A stretch of DNA of 23,102 nt from Christensenella sp. UBA4263 (GTDB lineage Bacteria; Bacillota; Clostridia; Christensenellales; Aristaeellaceae). The notes beneath the pieces are model-generated. The model saw nothing but the letters and a program-made list of their open reading frames with translations. It made no database searches and was not told where the DNA came from. Below, in pieces: positions 1 through 6,246 of this stretch. The stretch's first letter is position 1. Each line of letters starts with the position of its first letter. Both the position numbers and the translations under genes were made by a program. The stretch spans positions 31,777 to 54,878 of the forward strand of contig DGWH01000096.1 of the NCBI GenBank assembly GCA_002395225.1. Reading direction: 5' to 3'.

Positions 1-837
1 ATGGTCATGATGCTCCTCATGGTCATGATCATCCTCGTCATGATCGTGATGATGCTCGTGGTCATGATCATGCTCATCGTGATCCTCGTCATGATCGTGA
101 TGATGGTCATGATCATGCTCATCGTGATCCTCGTCATGATCGTCGTGATCATGGTGATGATGGTCGTGATCATGTTCCTCATCCTCTTCCTCATAGGGCT
201 GGGCCATGACACTGGCCAGCATTTCCTCTGCCAGTGAATGATCCTCCTCCATGGCGGAAAGAATCTGGGCACCCGTCAGTTCCTCCCAGGGGGTGGTAAT
301 AATGCGTGCCTTCGGATTGTGTGCGCGCAGCATGGCCACCTCTTCCTCCAGCTTCGCCTGAGAAATCTTCTGGGTTCTGGAAAGAAGAATGGTTCCGGCA
401 TATTCAATCTGATTCAGGTAGAACTCACCGAAGTTCTTGATATACATCTTGCACTTTGTGGCATCCGCTACCGTGACAAAGCTGCCCATCCGGGTATCCG
501 GAATCTCCTTTTCAACGCCCTCAACCGCACGGATGACATCCGAGAGCTTGCCGACGCCGCTGGGCTCAATCAGGATGCGGTCCGGATGATACTGGTCAAT
601 CACCTGACGCAGCGCCACGCCGAAATCGCCCACCAGTGAGCAGCAGATGCAGCCGGAATTCATTTCGGTGACCTGAATGCCGGCCTCTTTCATGAATCCG
701 CCGTCAATGCCGATCTCACCGAACTCATTTTCAATCAAAACAACCTGCTCGCCCTGCAGGGCTTCTTTGAGCAGTTTCTTAATCAGTGTTGTCTTTCCGG
801 CACCAAGAAATCCGGAAAAAATATCAATTTTCGTCAT
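1..837 (-). CDS. CobW/COG0523-family metal-binding GTPase, 3' end outside the window
   Basis: A G3E-family P-loop GTPase of the type that delivers metal (often zinc) to client proteins in the cytoplasm. The visible 279 residues begin MTKIDIFSGF. Walker A GFLGAGKT is at residues 9-16, the family CxCC metal motif (CICC) at 63-66 and the switch motif EPSG at 91-94. Where most relatives have the guanine-specificity motif NKxD, this protein has SRTQ (about 153-156), so nucleotide selectivity may differ. Residues 222-279 are almost entirely His, Asp and Glu, which fits a metal-binding linker; the usual CobW C-terminal domain would follow outside the window. AAGGAG at 847-852 (minus strand) fixes the start. 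It has its own promoter and looks monocistronic in the part seen. Zinc is the likeliest metal by family, but no Zur-box was recognised. The family call is firm and the metal is inference. Confidence 0.93.
   Translation of the reverse strand, partial: MTKIDIFSGFLGAGKTTLIKKLLKEALQGEQVVLIENEFGEIGIDGGFMKEAGIQVTEMNSGCICCSLVGDFGVALRQVIDQYHPDRILIEPSGVGKLSDVIRAVEGVEKEIPDTRMGSFVTVADATKCKMYIKNFGEFYLNQIEYAGTILLSRTQKISQAKLEEEVAMLRAHNPKARIITTPWEELTGAQILSAMEEDHSLAEEMLASVMAQPYEEEDEEHDHDHHHHDHDDHDEDHDEHDHDHHHDHDEDHDEHDHDHEHHHDHDEDDHDHEEHHDH
61..143. repeat. 45-bp tandem duplication in the His/Asp-rich coding tail
   Basis: A 38-nt string at 61-98 recurs exactly at 106-143, a period of 45 bp (15 codons). Looser copies of the same CATGATC/GATGATG pattern fill 1-180. 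The repeat keeps the reading frame and encodes His-Asp-rich peptide, so it probably grows and shrinks by replication slippage without breaking the gene. Confidence 0.85.
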
Positions 838-859
838 AACGAATCACTCCTTAATCTAC

Positions 860-882
860 CCGGCGTCCCTTTTGCACGCCGG
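860..882 (-). promoter_or_regulatory. Palindromic hairpin in the 5' leader of the CobW-family gene
   Basis: A perfect 7-bp inverted repeat (CCGGCGT / ACGCCGG) with a 9-nt loop lies between the promoter and the ribosome binding site. In mRNA it would form a hairpin 7 nt before the AAGGAG. At the DNA level it could be an operator just downstream of the start point. No regulator is identified. Confidence 0.5.
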
Positions 883-888
883 ACATGT

Positions 889-917
889 ATTCTACTGCAT
901 TTTCTTTTAAATTACAA
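889..917 (-). promoter_or_regulatory. Sigma-A-type promoter of the CobW-family gene
   Basis: On the minus strand TTGTAA (912-917) is followed after 17 nt by TAGAAT (889-894). Transcription would begin near 882, giving a leader of about 45 nt that contains the hairpin at 860-882. Confidence 0.65.
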
Positions 918-981
918 GAATCCCGCCCGCGGTATTTCGCGGGAAAGCGGGCAAAACGCCGAAAATCTCACTGACCGGCAC

Positions 982-1009
982 AAAAAGAAGAGCGGTTTCC
1001 CGCTCTTCT
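982..1009 (-). terminator. Rho-independent terminator after lepB
   Basis: On the minus strand a perfect 10-bp stem (AGAAGAGCGG / CCGCTCTTCT) with a GAAA tetraloop runs into a T-run. It lies directly after the lepB stop codon and closes the DUF951-lepB operon. Confidence 0.92.
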
Positions 1010-1011
1010 CC

Positions 1012-1641
1012 TCAGTACGGCATCAGTCTGGCTTTGCTGAACGGGAAAACAACACAGCGGACATGTCCCTTGATCATACTGCGTTCCAGCGTTCCCACCA
1101 GGGCATTGCGGCTGTCCTTGGAATTGTTCCGGTTGTCTCCAAGAACGAAATAGTGTCCCTCCTGAATGGTAATGGGACCATAGTTGGTCTGATTCGGCGT
1201 CATGTCGAAATCCTGCTCGACCAGTTCCCCGTTGACATAGAGTTCACCCTCACGAAGTTCAACGGTCTCCCCCGGAAGGCCGATGACCCGCTTGACGCGG
1301 TATTTTCCATCCGTGGTATTCGGGTAATTGCAGATCACGATATCAAACCGTCCCGGATCCGAGAACAGGTAATCAAACTTCGTCGTCAGCATAAACTCAT
1401 TGTGCTGCAGCGTATTCAGCATGGATGTTCCGTCGACGCGCACCGGTTCGAAAATAAAGGTGCGCACCACGAGTGCCATTGCGCCGGCAACGACGAATAC
1501 CATGATCCACTCAAAGATCTCCCGTCCCAAGCTCTTCTTCTCTTTTCCCTTGTTTTTCTCATCCGGCGCACCGTTTGCGCTGCCGCTCACTTTATCCGGC
1601 GTCTCATTTACCTCGCCGTTCATCTTTTTCTCTTCCATCAT
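1012..1641 (-). CDS. lepB: Signal peptidase I
   Basis: Membrane-anchored serine protease that removes signal peptides from Sec-exported proteins on the outer face of the membrane. The 209 residues comprise a charged cytoplasmic N-terminus of about 40 residues, one transmembrane helix (about 43-63) and the S26 protease domain. The catalytic serine is Ser73 in VDGTSML, the general-base lysine is Lys117 in YRVKRVIGLPGE, and the conserved box GDNRNNSKDSR is at about 168-178. GGGAG about 6 nt before the tandem ATGATG supports the start; this site overlaps the end of the upstream DUF951 gene, 11 nt away, so the two are co-transcribed. The 40-residue Lys/Glu-rich N-terminal extension is longer than in minimal Gram-positive type I peptidases. 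All family hallmarks are present. Confidence 0.97.
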   Translation of the reverse strand: MMEEKKMNGEVNETPDKVSGSANGAPDEKNKGKEKKSLGREIFEWIMVFVVAGAMALVVRTFIFEPVRVDGTSMLNTLQHNEFMLTTKFDYLFSDPGRFDIVICNYPNTTDGKYRVKRVIGLPGETVELREGELYVNGELVEQDFDMTPNQTNYGPITIQEGHYFVLGDNRNNSKDSRNALVGTLERSMIKGHVRCVVFPFSKARLMPY

Positions 1642-1652
1642 ACCACTCCCGG

Positions 1653-1886
1653 TTAATCCTCTGGTTCATCCGTTTCGTTTGTTCCGCGGATCGGCACCTC
1701 CGAGTGTGCCAGTACTTTTTTCATCCGTTTCGTAAAAACAAAACGGTCCATCATCACAATCCGGTTACATTTGCTGCAGCGGATCTTAATATCTGCTCCC
1801 ACGCGGATTATGGTCCACTGGTCGCTTCCGCAGGGATGCGTTTTCCTCATCTGGACAAGATCGCCCAGTTCAAACTGCTGTTCCAT
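1653..1886 (-). CDS. DUF951-family small protein
   Basis: A 77-residue cytoplasmic protein of the DUF951 family, widespread in Firmicutes and without an established function. The diagnostic parts are GDLVQMRKTHPCGSDQW (about 8-24) and RVGADIKIRCSKCNRIV (about 28-44). Three cysteines (19, 37, 40) resemble a small metal-binding or nucleic-acid-binding fold, but that is inference. I chose the ATG at 1886: the conserved part begins right after it and GGGG lies about 6 nt upstream. An in-frame TTG at 1931 would fall only about 8 nt from the predicted start point of transcription and has no ribosome binding site. First gene of an operon with lepB, with a strong promoter at 1946-1974 and a second one farther upstream. 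Confidence 0.9.
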   Translation of the reverse strand: MEQQFELGDLVQMRKTHPCGSDQWTIIRVGADIKIRCSKCNRIVMMDRFVFTKRMKKVLAHSEVPIRGTNETDEPED

Positions 1887-1945
1887 GAAGTGCCCCGTTT
1901 TTCTGCTCATCCGAGGAGCGTATTCTCTCAAAGCGAACGCCGCCT

Positions 1946-1974
1946 ATTATAGCAGTACATATCCCCTTTTGCAA
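1946..1974 (-). promoter_or_regulatory. Proximal promoter of the DUF951-lepB operon
   Basis: Minus strand: TTGCAA (1969-1974), 17 nt, TATAAT (1946-1951). The predicted start point near 1939 leaves a leader of about 53 nt before the chosen ATG at 1886. Confidence 0.75.
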
Positions 1975-2077
1975 GCCTGTCAGGAGTCACTCTCCGCTTC
2001 GGCCATTCGCCGCAGAGAGCAGCGCCCGGGCCTGAAAAACGGTCCTGTGCTGACGGATCCTGTCTGGAACGAGAGAG

Positions 2078-2106
2078 ATTATAGGCCATTTAGGGACGTA
2101 TGTCAA
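2078..2106 (-). promoter_or_regulatory. Fully consensus distal promoter followed by a structured leader or small RNA
   Basis: Minus strand: TTGACA (2101-2106), exactly 17 nt, TATAAT (2078-2083), a perfect sigma-A match. No open reading frame follows before the second promoter at 1974. The transcribed stretch (about 2071-1975) holds a hairpin with an 8-bp stem CTCTCTGC / GCGGAGAG enclosing an inner GGC / GCC pair. It could be a long alternative leader for DUF951-lepB or a small RNA gene. I do not recognise an RNA family in it. Confidence 0.7.
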
Positions 2107-2149
2107 TTATATTTTACATTTTAGCAGTTATATTTTTCAGCATCAGAAA

Positions 2150-2171
2150 AGGACAGCACACAGACTGTCCT
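2150..2171 (-). terminator. Probable terminator of the alarmone synthetase gene
   Basis: Minus strand: stem AGGACAG / CTGTCCT with an 8-nt loop, followed by TTTTCTG. It lies 20 nt after the stop codon. The T-run is short, so termination may be weak. Confidence 0.6.
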
Positions 2172-2191
2172 CACTGATTCTCACCGGCCGG

Positions 2192-2884
2192 TCAGAAATC
2201 ATCTTCCTCAATGCGGTGAATCCGCTCACGCAGGCGCATCATCTTCTCATCCGTCTGATGAATCACATCCGCGCATTCCTTGAGCTCACGCATGATTTCA
2301 TCCGAATCCTCCACCAGTTTCTTGTACTGCATGTCATGATCCAGCGTTGCCCAGAAGTCCATGGCAATCGTCCTGATCTGGATCTCGCACCGGACCGGAC
2401 GCAAACCGTCCGAAAAATTGACCGGTATCTCGACAATCAGGTGATAGCTGCGGTATCCGTTGCTCTTGGGATTCTTAATGTAATCCTTAACCGTCACGAT
2501 CTGCACATCCGCCTGACGTGACAGCATCCTGGCAATCTCATAGATATCATCAATATAGGCACACAGAACACGGATGCCTGCGATGTCCGACAGATACTTT
2601 TCCATGTTCTCGACGGTCACCTCATGTCCCATCTTCCTCAGTTTCCGGGAGACGGAGGAGGGCGTCTTCAGCCTGCTCTCAATAAATTCAATCGGATTCC
2701 GGCGGTACCGCACGCTCATCTCCGTCGAGAGAACCTCTATTTTCGTTCGCATCTCGAGAATACAGCAGTGATACCGCATCATTACTTCCTGGTATTGCGC
2801 CTCTTGATCAAAGATATGCTCTGTATCAGATGGAATGATGTCCAGTTCAACGGCCATCGGTCCGCGCAATTCGTTGTTTCTCAT
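2192..2884 (-). CDS. Small alarmone synthetase, GTP pyrophosphokinase
   Basis: Transfers pyrophosphate from ATP to GDP or GTP to make (p)ppGpp, the stringent-response alarmone, in the cytoplasm. At 230 residues it is a single RelA/SpoT synthetase domain of the RelP/RelQ class, with no HD hydrolase, TGS or ACT domains. Conserved parts: SRLKTPSSVSRKL (about 70-82), the acidic site SDIAGIRVLC (about 99-108), SNGYRSYHL (about 141-149) and EIQIRTIAMDFWAT (about 167-180). The C-terminus is helical, as in oligomeric small synthetases. AGGTGA 7 nt before the ATG supports the start. Monocistronic with its own promoter; small synthetases are usually controlled by transcription, because they lack sensory domains. 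Assignment to RelP rather than RelQ is not certain, so no symbol is given. Confidence 0.93.
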   Translation of the reverse strand: MRNNELRGPMAVELDIIPSDTEHIFDQEAQYQEVMMRYHCCILEMRTKIEVLSTEMSVRYRRNPIEFIESRLKTPSSVSRKLRKMGHEVTVENMEKYLSDIAGIRVLCAYIDDIYEIARMLSRQADVQIVTVKDYIKNPKSNGYRSYHLIVEIPVNFSDGLRPVRCEIQIRTIAMDFWATLDHDMQYKKLVEDSDEIMRELKECADVIHQTDEKMMRLRERIHRIEEDDF

Positions 2885-2931
2885 TACCCTTTCACCTGTA
2901 CAAAATAATCTCGTAAATAACCATTGCGCAG

Positions 2932-2960
2932 ATTATAGCATGCCGCCGGATTTTTGTCTA
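2932..2960 (-). promoter_or_regulatory. Promoter of the small alarmone synthetase gene
   Basis: Minus strand: TAGACA (2955-2960), 17 nt, TATAAT (2932-2937), with TG one base upstream of the -10 (extended -10). The leader is about 40 nt. It diverges from the carD-like promoter about 190 bp away. Confidence 0.75.
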
Positions 2961-3085
2961 ATCTTTGTCTGTTTTGGTCAAAATCCTGGTTCTGTACTGC
3001 TCAATTGCCGCCATCCATCCGTTTCATGTGTGCGCTTTTCCCCGTCTTCTCGCCGCTGTCGCCTCTTTACCCACAAGATTTGTCA

Positions 3086-3101
3086 GTTTTTTCGAAAAAA
3101 C
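3086..3101. repeat. 16-bp perfect palindrome upstream of the carD-like gene
   Basis: GTTTTTTCGAAAAAAC is a perfect palindrome made of a T-tract and an A-tract around CG. It lies about 65-80 bp upstream of the predicted carD-like start point and about 130 bp beyond the divergent promoter. It could be a bent-DNA element or an operator. It is unlikely to be a terminator, because the only gene ends are far away. Confidence 0.5.
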
Positions 3102-3149
3102 CTTCCTTATTTTCTTGGAATCTGTCCGTTACGTATTTTTTGTACCTTA

Positions 3150-3158
3150 TGATATAAT
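3150..3158 (+). promoter_or_regulatory. Extended -10 promoter of the carD-like gene
   Basis: TGATATAAT at 3150-3158 is a consensus extended -10. No good -35 lies 16-18 nt upstream. Start point near 3165, leader about 59 nt. CarD/RID proteins themselves act on promoters with poor -35 contacts, so self-regulation is conceivable but unproven. Confidence 0.65.
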
Positions 3159-3223
3159 CACAGTCAGATAACCTGCCCGTTTTGTACCTGAATGAAGAGG
3201 CGAATAGAAAAGAGGGATCACCG

Positions 3224-3817
3224 ATGTTTACGCCTGCCAGCCCGACGCCCGTCATCAATGTTCCCGAGTCCCTCAAGAACACTGCACGGCCCGCATCCAA
3301 TTCACCGCTCCACGCCACCGGCGACATTGTCATGCATCCGTCCGAGGGCATCTGTGTCATTGAGAAAATTGAAACCCGCGAATTTAACACCTCCTCCATG
3401 ACATACTATGTTCTTAAGCCGAAACTCGGAAAAAGCTCCTCCACGGTTTACCTGCCCGTCGACCGCGGCAATACGCTGCTGCGTCATCTGCTTGTCAAAT
3501 CCGAAATCGACCAGATCATCTTCGACAGCACCAGCTGCCCGAGTCTGTGGATTGACGACAACAAAAAAAGGAAAAAATCCTTTAATGAACTGCTGATGGA
3601 AGGCGATTACGTCAAGCTGATTCGTATGATCCGCGATATCCACGTTCATACGGAGATGCGCATTGCCGAAGGGAAAAAGCCCTGTGCCGCGGATGAAACC
3701 ATCTGCGAGGAAGCCGAGCGCCTTCTGCATCATGAATTTGCCTATGTTCTGGGGCTGCCGGTAGAGGACATTGCCGGATATATTCAGGAACGGATCAACA
3801 GTGTTCCGCAGGCCTGA
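3224..3817 (+). CDS. CarD-family (RNA polymerase-interacting domain) transcription factor
   Basis: CarD/CdnL-type proteins bind the RNA polymerase beta subunit through a Tudor-like N-terminal domain and stabilise open promoter complexes. In this 197-residue protein the RID domain covers about 31-95 (GDIVMHPSEGICVIEKIE, then YYVLKPK and STVYLPVDRGN). A helical C-terminal part follows (about 115-195), as in CarD. The first 30 residues are a Pro/Thr/Ser-rich extension not typical of the family. The start is the ATG at 3224, preceded by GAGGG; an in-frame TTG at 3182 has no ribosome binding site. Monocistronic. Transcription-repair coupling factor also contains a RID domain, but it is far larger, so this is a stand-alone CarD-like regulator. 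Which promoters it serves cannot be read from the sequence. Confidence 0.88.
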   Translation: MFTPASPTPVINVPESLKNTARPASNSPLHATGDIVMHPSEGICVIEKIETREFNTSSMTYYVLKPKLGKSSSTVYLPVDRGNTLLRHLLVKSEIDQIIFDSTSCPSLWIDDNKKRKKSFNELLMEGDYVKLIRMIRDIHVHTEMRIAEGKKPCAADETICEEAERLLHHEFAYVLGLPVEDIAGYIQERINSVPQA

Positions 3818-3906
3818 CACAGCCCGTACTCTGCCGGATAAAACGGACTAAATCCCGCCAAACCTCCCGCCGGATGCAGGTGGTTTGATTCTTCCCGAAA
3901 AAAGCT

Positions 3907-3934
3907 TTGACAAAAAAGAAAAAATGGATAAAAT
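3907..3934 (+). promoter_or_regulatory. Promoter upstream of the MATE leader
   Basis: TTGACA (3907-3912), 16 nt, TAAAAT (3929-3934). Predicted start near 3941, leaving a 126-nt leader that carries two hairpins before the MATE gene. The spacer is A-rich, so chance AT-richness is possible, but the -35 is a perfect match. Confidence 0.6.
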
Positions 3935-3943
3935 GATCCATAC

Positions 3944-4050
3944 AGCGTGTGGCTATCAGCGTAAATCCGGCTGCAGCCAGCGCTTTTTTCTTGTGTACCT
4001 GACGTCTGGCCGCAGCGAAACCAGCTGGCGGTCAGACGTATTTTTCTTTT
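3944..4050 (+). promoter_or_regulatory. Leader with two similar terminator-like hairpins before the MATE gene
   Basis: Hairpin 1 (3944-3984): nested stems AGCGT-g-TGGCT / AGCCAGCGCT and CAGC / GCTG, followed by TTTTTT. Hairpin 2 (4002-4039): ACGTCTGGCCGC / GCGGTCAGACGT plus CAGC / GCTG, followed by TTTTTCTTTT. The apical parts are alike: CAGCG-(t)AAA(t)CC-GCTG in both. GGAGG and the ATG come right after. Such an array suggests conditional termination of the transporter mRNA (riboswitch or attenuator). Alternatively hairpin 1 may simply end the carD-like transcript. The loops do not match the ACGR loops of guanidine-II riboswitches, and I do not recognise another class. Confidence 0.6.
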
Positions 4051-4066
4051 TCTGGAGGAAAGTCCC

Positions 4067-5530
4067 ATGGAACACAAGGAGAACACCTATCTGGTACAAG
4101 AGCCTGTCAGCAGGCTGATGCTGAAATACTCGGTCCCCTGCATCATCAGTCTTCTGGTAGCGGCTCTGTACAACATCGTCGATCAGATCTTCATTGCCAA
4201 TGCCTCCTACCTGGGCAGTTTCGGCAATGCCGCCAATACAGTGGTATTTCCGCTGACCGTCATTGCCCTGGCCATCGCCGTCATGATCGGCGACGGTGCC
4301 TGCGCTTTTGTGTCAATCAGCCTGGGCGCGGGGAAAAAGGAAGAAGCCCACAAATCCATCGGCAGTGCCGTTGTTCTGTGTGTGATTCTCAGTGCAGCCA
4401 TGACCGCCGTTTACCTGACCTTCGCCAGCGGCATCCTGACCGCCTTTGGCGGGCGCATCAACGAGGAAACCTTTCAGCAGGCCCGGGAATACTTTCTCTG
4501 GATCTCGGCAGGCCTCCCTTTTTATATGTTCGGCCAGGCAATGAACCCGATTATCCGTTCAGACGGCAGTCCCCGTTTCGCCATGGCCTCCACCCTGGCC
4601 GGCGCCCTCGTGAACATCGTCCTGGACCCCATCTTCATTTTCCTGTTCAAATGGGGCATGATGGGCGCCGCGCTGGCGACGATTCTGGGACAGATTCTGA
4701 CCGCCGCTTTGTCCATCTGGTATCTGTGTCATATGAAGGCCGTAAGGCTGCAAAAGGACAGTTTCGGCCTGCACCTTCCTCTGGCAAAACACTATCTGGC
4801 CCTGGGGATAACCAGCTTCCTGTCACAGATTTCCCTGGTAGCCGCCATGATGGCCATCAACAACATGGTCCGGAAATACGGCGCCCTGGATGAAGTGTTT
4901 TCAAATCCGTGCTTCGCCCAGATCCCCATGGCCGTGGTGGGCATTGTCATGAAGTTTTTCCAGATCGTCATCTCCATTGCCGTTGGGATGGCGGCAGGCT
5001 GTATCCCGGTAGTGGGGTATAATATGGGAGCCGGCCGGAAGGACCGTGTAAAGGCACTGTTTACCCGCTTGCTGGTCGGTGAATTTGCGGCAGGCGCTGT
5101 CGCCCTGCTGATCGCCGAATTCTTTCCGCGGCAGCTGATCGGCGTTTTCGGTGCGGCAAATGAAAGCCCGGCATACACCGATTTCGCCGTCAAAGCCTTC
5201 CGTACCTATCTTTGCATGATGCCCCTCGCCACGGTAAACAAAGGCACCTTTATCTATCTGCAGTCCGTGGGCAAAGCCCTGGCCTCCACGCTGATTTCCA
5301 TGGTGCGTGAGGTGATTTTCGGCGTAGGTTTTGCGCTGCTTCTGCCTCTGTGGTTTGGCCTTGACGGTGTGCTGTACTCCATGCCGGTATCCGATCTGCT
5401 GACTTTCATCATCACCGCCTTTGTCATTTCAGTCACTTACCGACAGCTTTCCGCCCCCGTTTCTCAGCCTGTCCTGACCGGGTCCTGTCCTCTGGCGACA
5501 GTCCGTCGAATCCAGATCACTGGCAAATGA
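4067..5530 (+). CDS. MATE-family multidrug/metabolite efflux transporter (MepA-like)
   Basis: Cation-coupled antiporter of the MATE family in the cytoplasmic membrane, 487 residues with about 12 transmembrane helices in two similar halves. The start (SRLMLKYSVPCIISLLVAALYNIVDQIFIA, residues 15-44) is typical of the MepA/DinF-like group. Each half carries family signatures: NPIIRSDGSPRFAM (about 165-178) and the Gly-rich AAGCIPVVGYNMGAG of the second half. GGAGG 8 nt before the ATG at 4067 fixes the start. The substrate cannot be read from the sequence. The hairpin leader implies conditional expression, possibly in response to the exported compound. A shared terminator with the convergent pgsA operon follows at 5567-5600. 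The last 25 or so residues (Pro/Ser-rich, then basic) are not conserved in the family. Confidence 0.93.
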   Translation: MEHKENTYLVQEPVSRLMLKYSVPCIISLLVAALYNIVDQIFIANASYLGSFGNAANTVVFPLTVIALAIAVMIGDGACAFVSISLGAGKKEEAHKSIGSAVVLCVILSAAMTAVYLTFASGILTAFGGRINEETFQQAREYFLWISAGLPFYMFGQAMNPIIRSDGSPRFAMASTLAGALVNIVLDPIFIFLFKWGMMGAALATILGQILTAALSIWYLCHMKAVRLQKDSFGLHLPLAKHYLALGITSFLSQISLVAAMMAINNMVRKYGALDEVFSNPCFAQIPMAVVGIVMKFFQIVISIAVGMAAGCIPVVGYNMGAGRKDRVKALFTRLLVGEFAAGAVALLIAEFFPRQLIGVFGAANESPAYTDFAVKAFRTYLCMMPLATVNKGTFIYLQSVGKALASTLISMVREVIFGVGFALLLPLWFGLDGVLYSMPVSDLLTFIITAFVISVTYRQLSAPVSQPVLTGSCPLATVRRIQITGK

Positions 5531-5566
5531 TGGAAACGAAGCCCGCATATCGCCTGAACTCAATCA

Positions 5567-5600
5567 AAAGAGGGAAGAATCCGCTGATTCTTCCCTCTTT
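5567..5600. terminator. Bidirectional terminator between the MATE gene and pgsA
   Basis: A perfect 15-bp stem (AAAGAGGGAAGAATC / GATTCTTCCCTCTTT) with a 4-nt loop lies between two convergent genes. T-rich flanks on both strands allow it to end both transcripts. Confidence 0.88.
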
Positions 5601-5658
5601 CGTTCCTGTTTCAAAAAGCGGCCGCTGTGCCGCATGTGCTCTGGTCAGGCAGGCGGTT

Positions 5659-6246
5659 CTATTCCTGTTCGGACAGAACGCTTTTGTTCTTTGCCACATA
5701 CTCAATCATCGACACCAGTGTCATGACCGCTGCCGCCGCGCCGATGATCTGCGTCAGCACGGGGAACGCAGGTCCGGGCAGCTTCAGTGTCAGCAGCATG
5801 ACCAGGATCATCTGCAGCACCGTCTTCACCTTGCCGCTCATGCCGGCCGCAATGACCCGTCCCTGTTCAACCGCCACCAGGCGCAGGCCGGAAACGATGA
5901 ACTCCCGGGCAATGAAGATGATCCCATAGAACACATTCAGTTCACCCAGTGACACAAACATGATAAACGCCGTATGTGTCAGCAGTTTATCGGCGATCGG
6001 GTCCATAAACTTCCCGAAATTGGTCACCAGATGGTATTTGCGCGCAATCTTCCCGTCAAACAGGTCGGTCAGACTCGCCAGTGCAAACACCACAAAGGCC
6101 AGAATGCGCATCCAGGTACGTGAACCCGCAAACCACAGAAGACACAGATAGACCGGCACCAGGCAGATCCGCATCAGCGTCAGCCGGTTGGGCAGATTCA
6201 TCCCCTTCATTCCGGTAATATACCGGTCCAGTTTTGATTCATTCAT
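5659..6246 (-). CDS. pgsA: CDP-diacylglycerol-glycerol-3-phosphate 3-phosphatidyltransferase
   Basis: Membrane enzyme that makes phosphatidylglycerol phosphate from CDP-diacylglycerol and glycerol 3-phosphate, the committed step to phosphatidylglycerol and cardiolipin. The 195 residues have about five hydrophobic helices. The full CDP-alcohol phosphotransferase motif is present: Asp61, Asp64, Gly65, Ala68, Arg69, Gly78, Asp82 and Asp86 (DLFDGKIARK to FMDPIADK). Its ATG overlaps the rimO stop codon by 4 nt (ATGA), and AGGTGA lies about 8 nt upstream, so it is translationally coupled as last gene of glyQS-rimO-pgsA. An internal Met16 would match shorter relatives, but the ribosome binding site supports 6246. 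The rimO-pgsA neighbourhood is common in Firmicutes. Confidence 0.95.
   Translation of the reverse strand: MNESKLDRYITGMKGMNLPNRLTLMRICLVPVYLCLLWFAGSRTWMRILAFVVFALASLTDLFDGKIARKYHLVTNFGKFMDPIADKLLTHTAFIMFVSLGELNVFYGIIFIAREFIVSGLRLVAVEQGRVIAAGMSGKVKTVLQMILVMLLTLKLPGPAFPVLTQIIGAAAAVMTLVSMIEYVAKNKSVLSEQE

Noticed and set aside
838..930. Zur-box controlling the CobW-family gene
   Set aside because: No sequence close to the Bacillus-type Zur consensus was found around the promoter. Only the GC-rich palindrome is present.
3944..4039. Guanidine-II (mini-ykkC) riboswitch before the MATE gene
   Set aside because: Two hairpins are present, but neither has an ACGR loop and both are much larger than those of that class.
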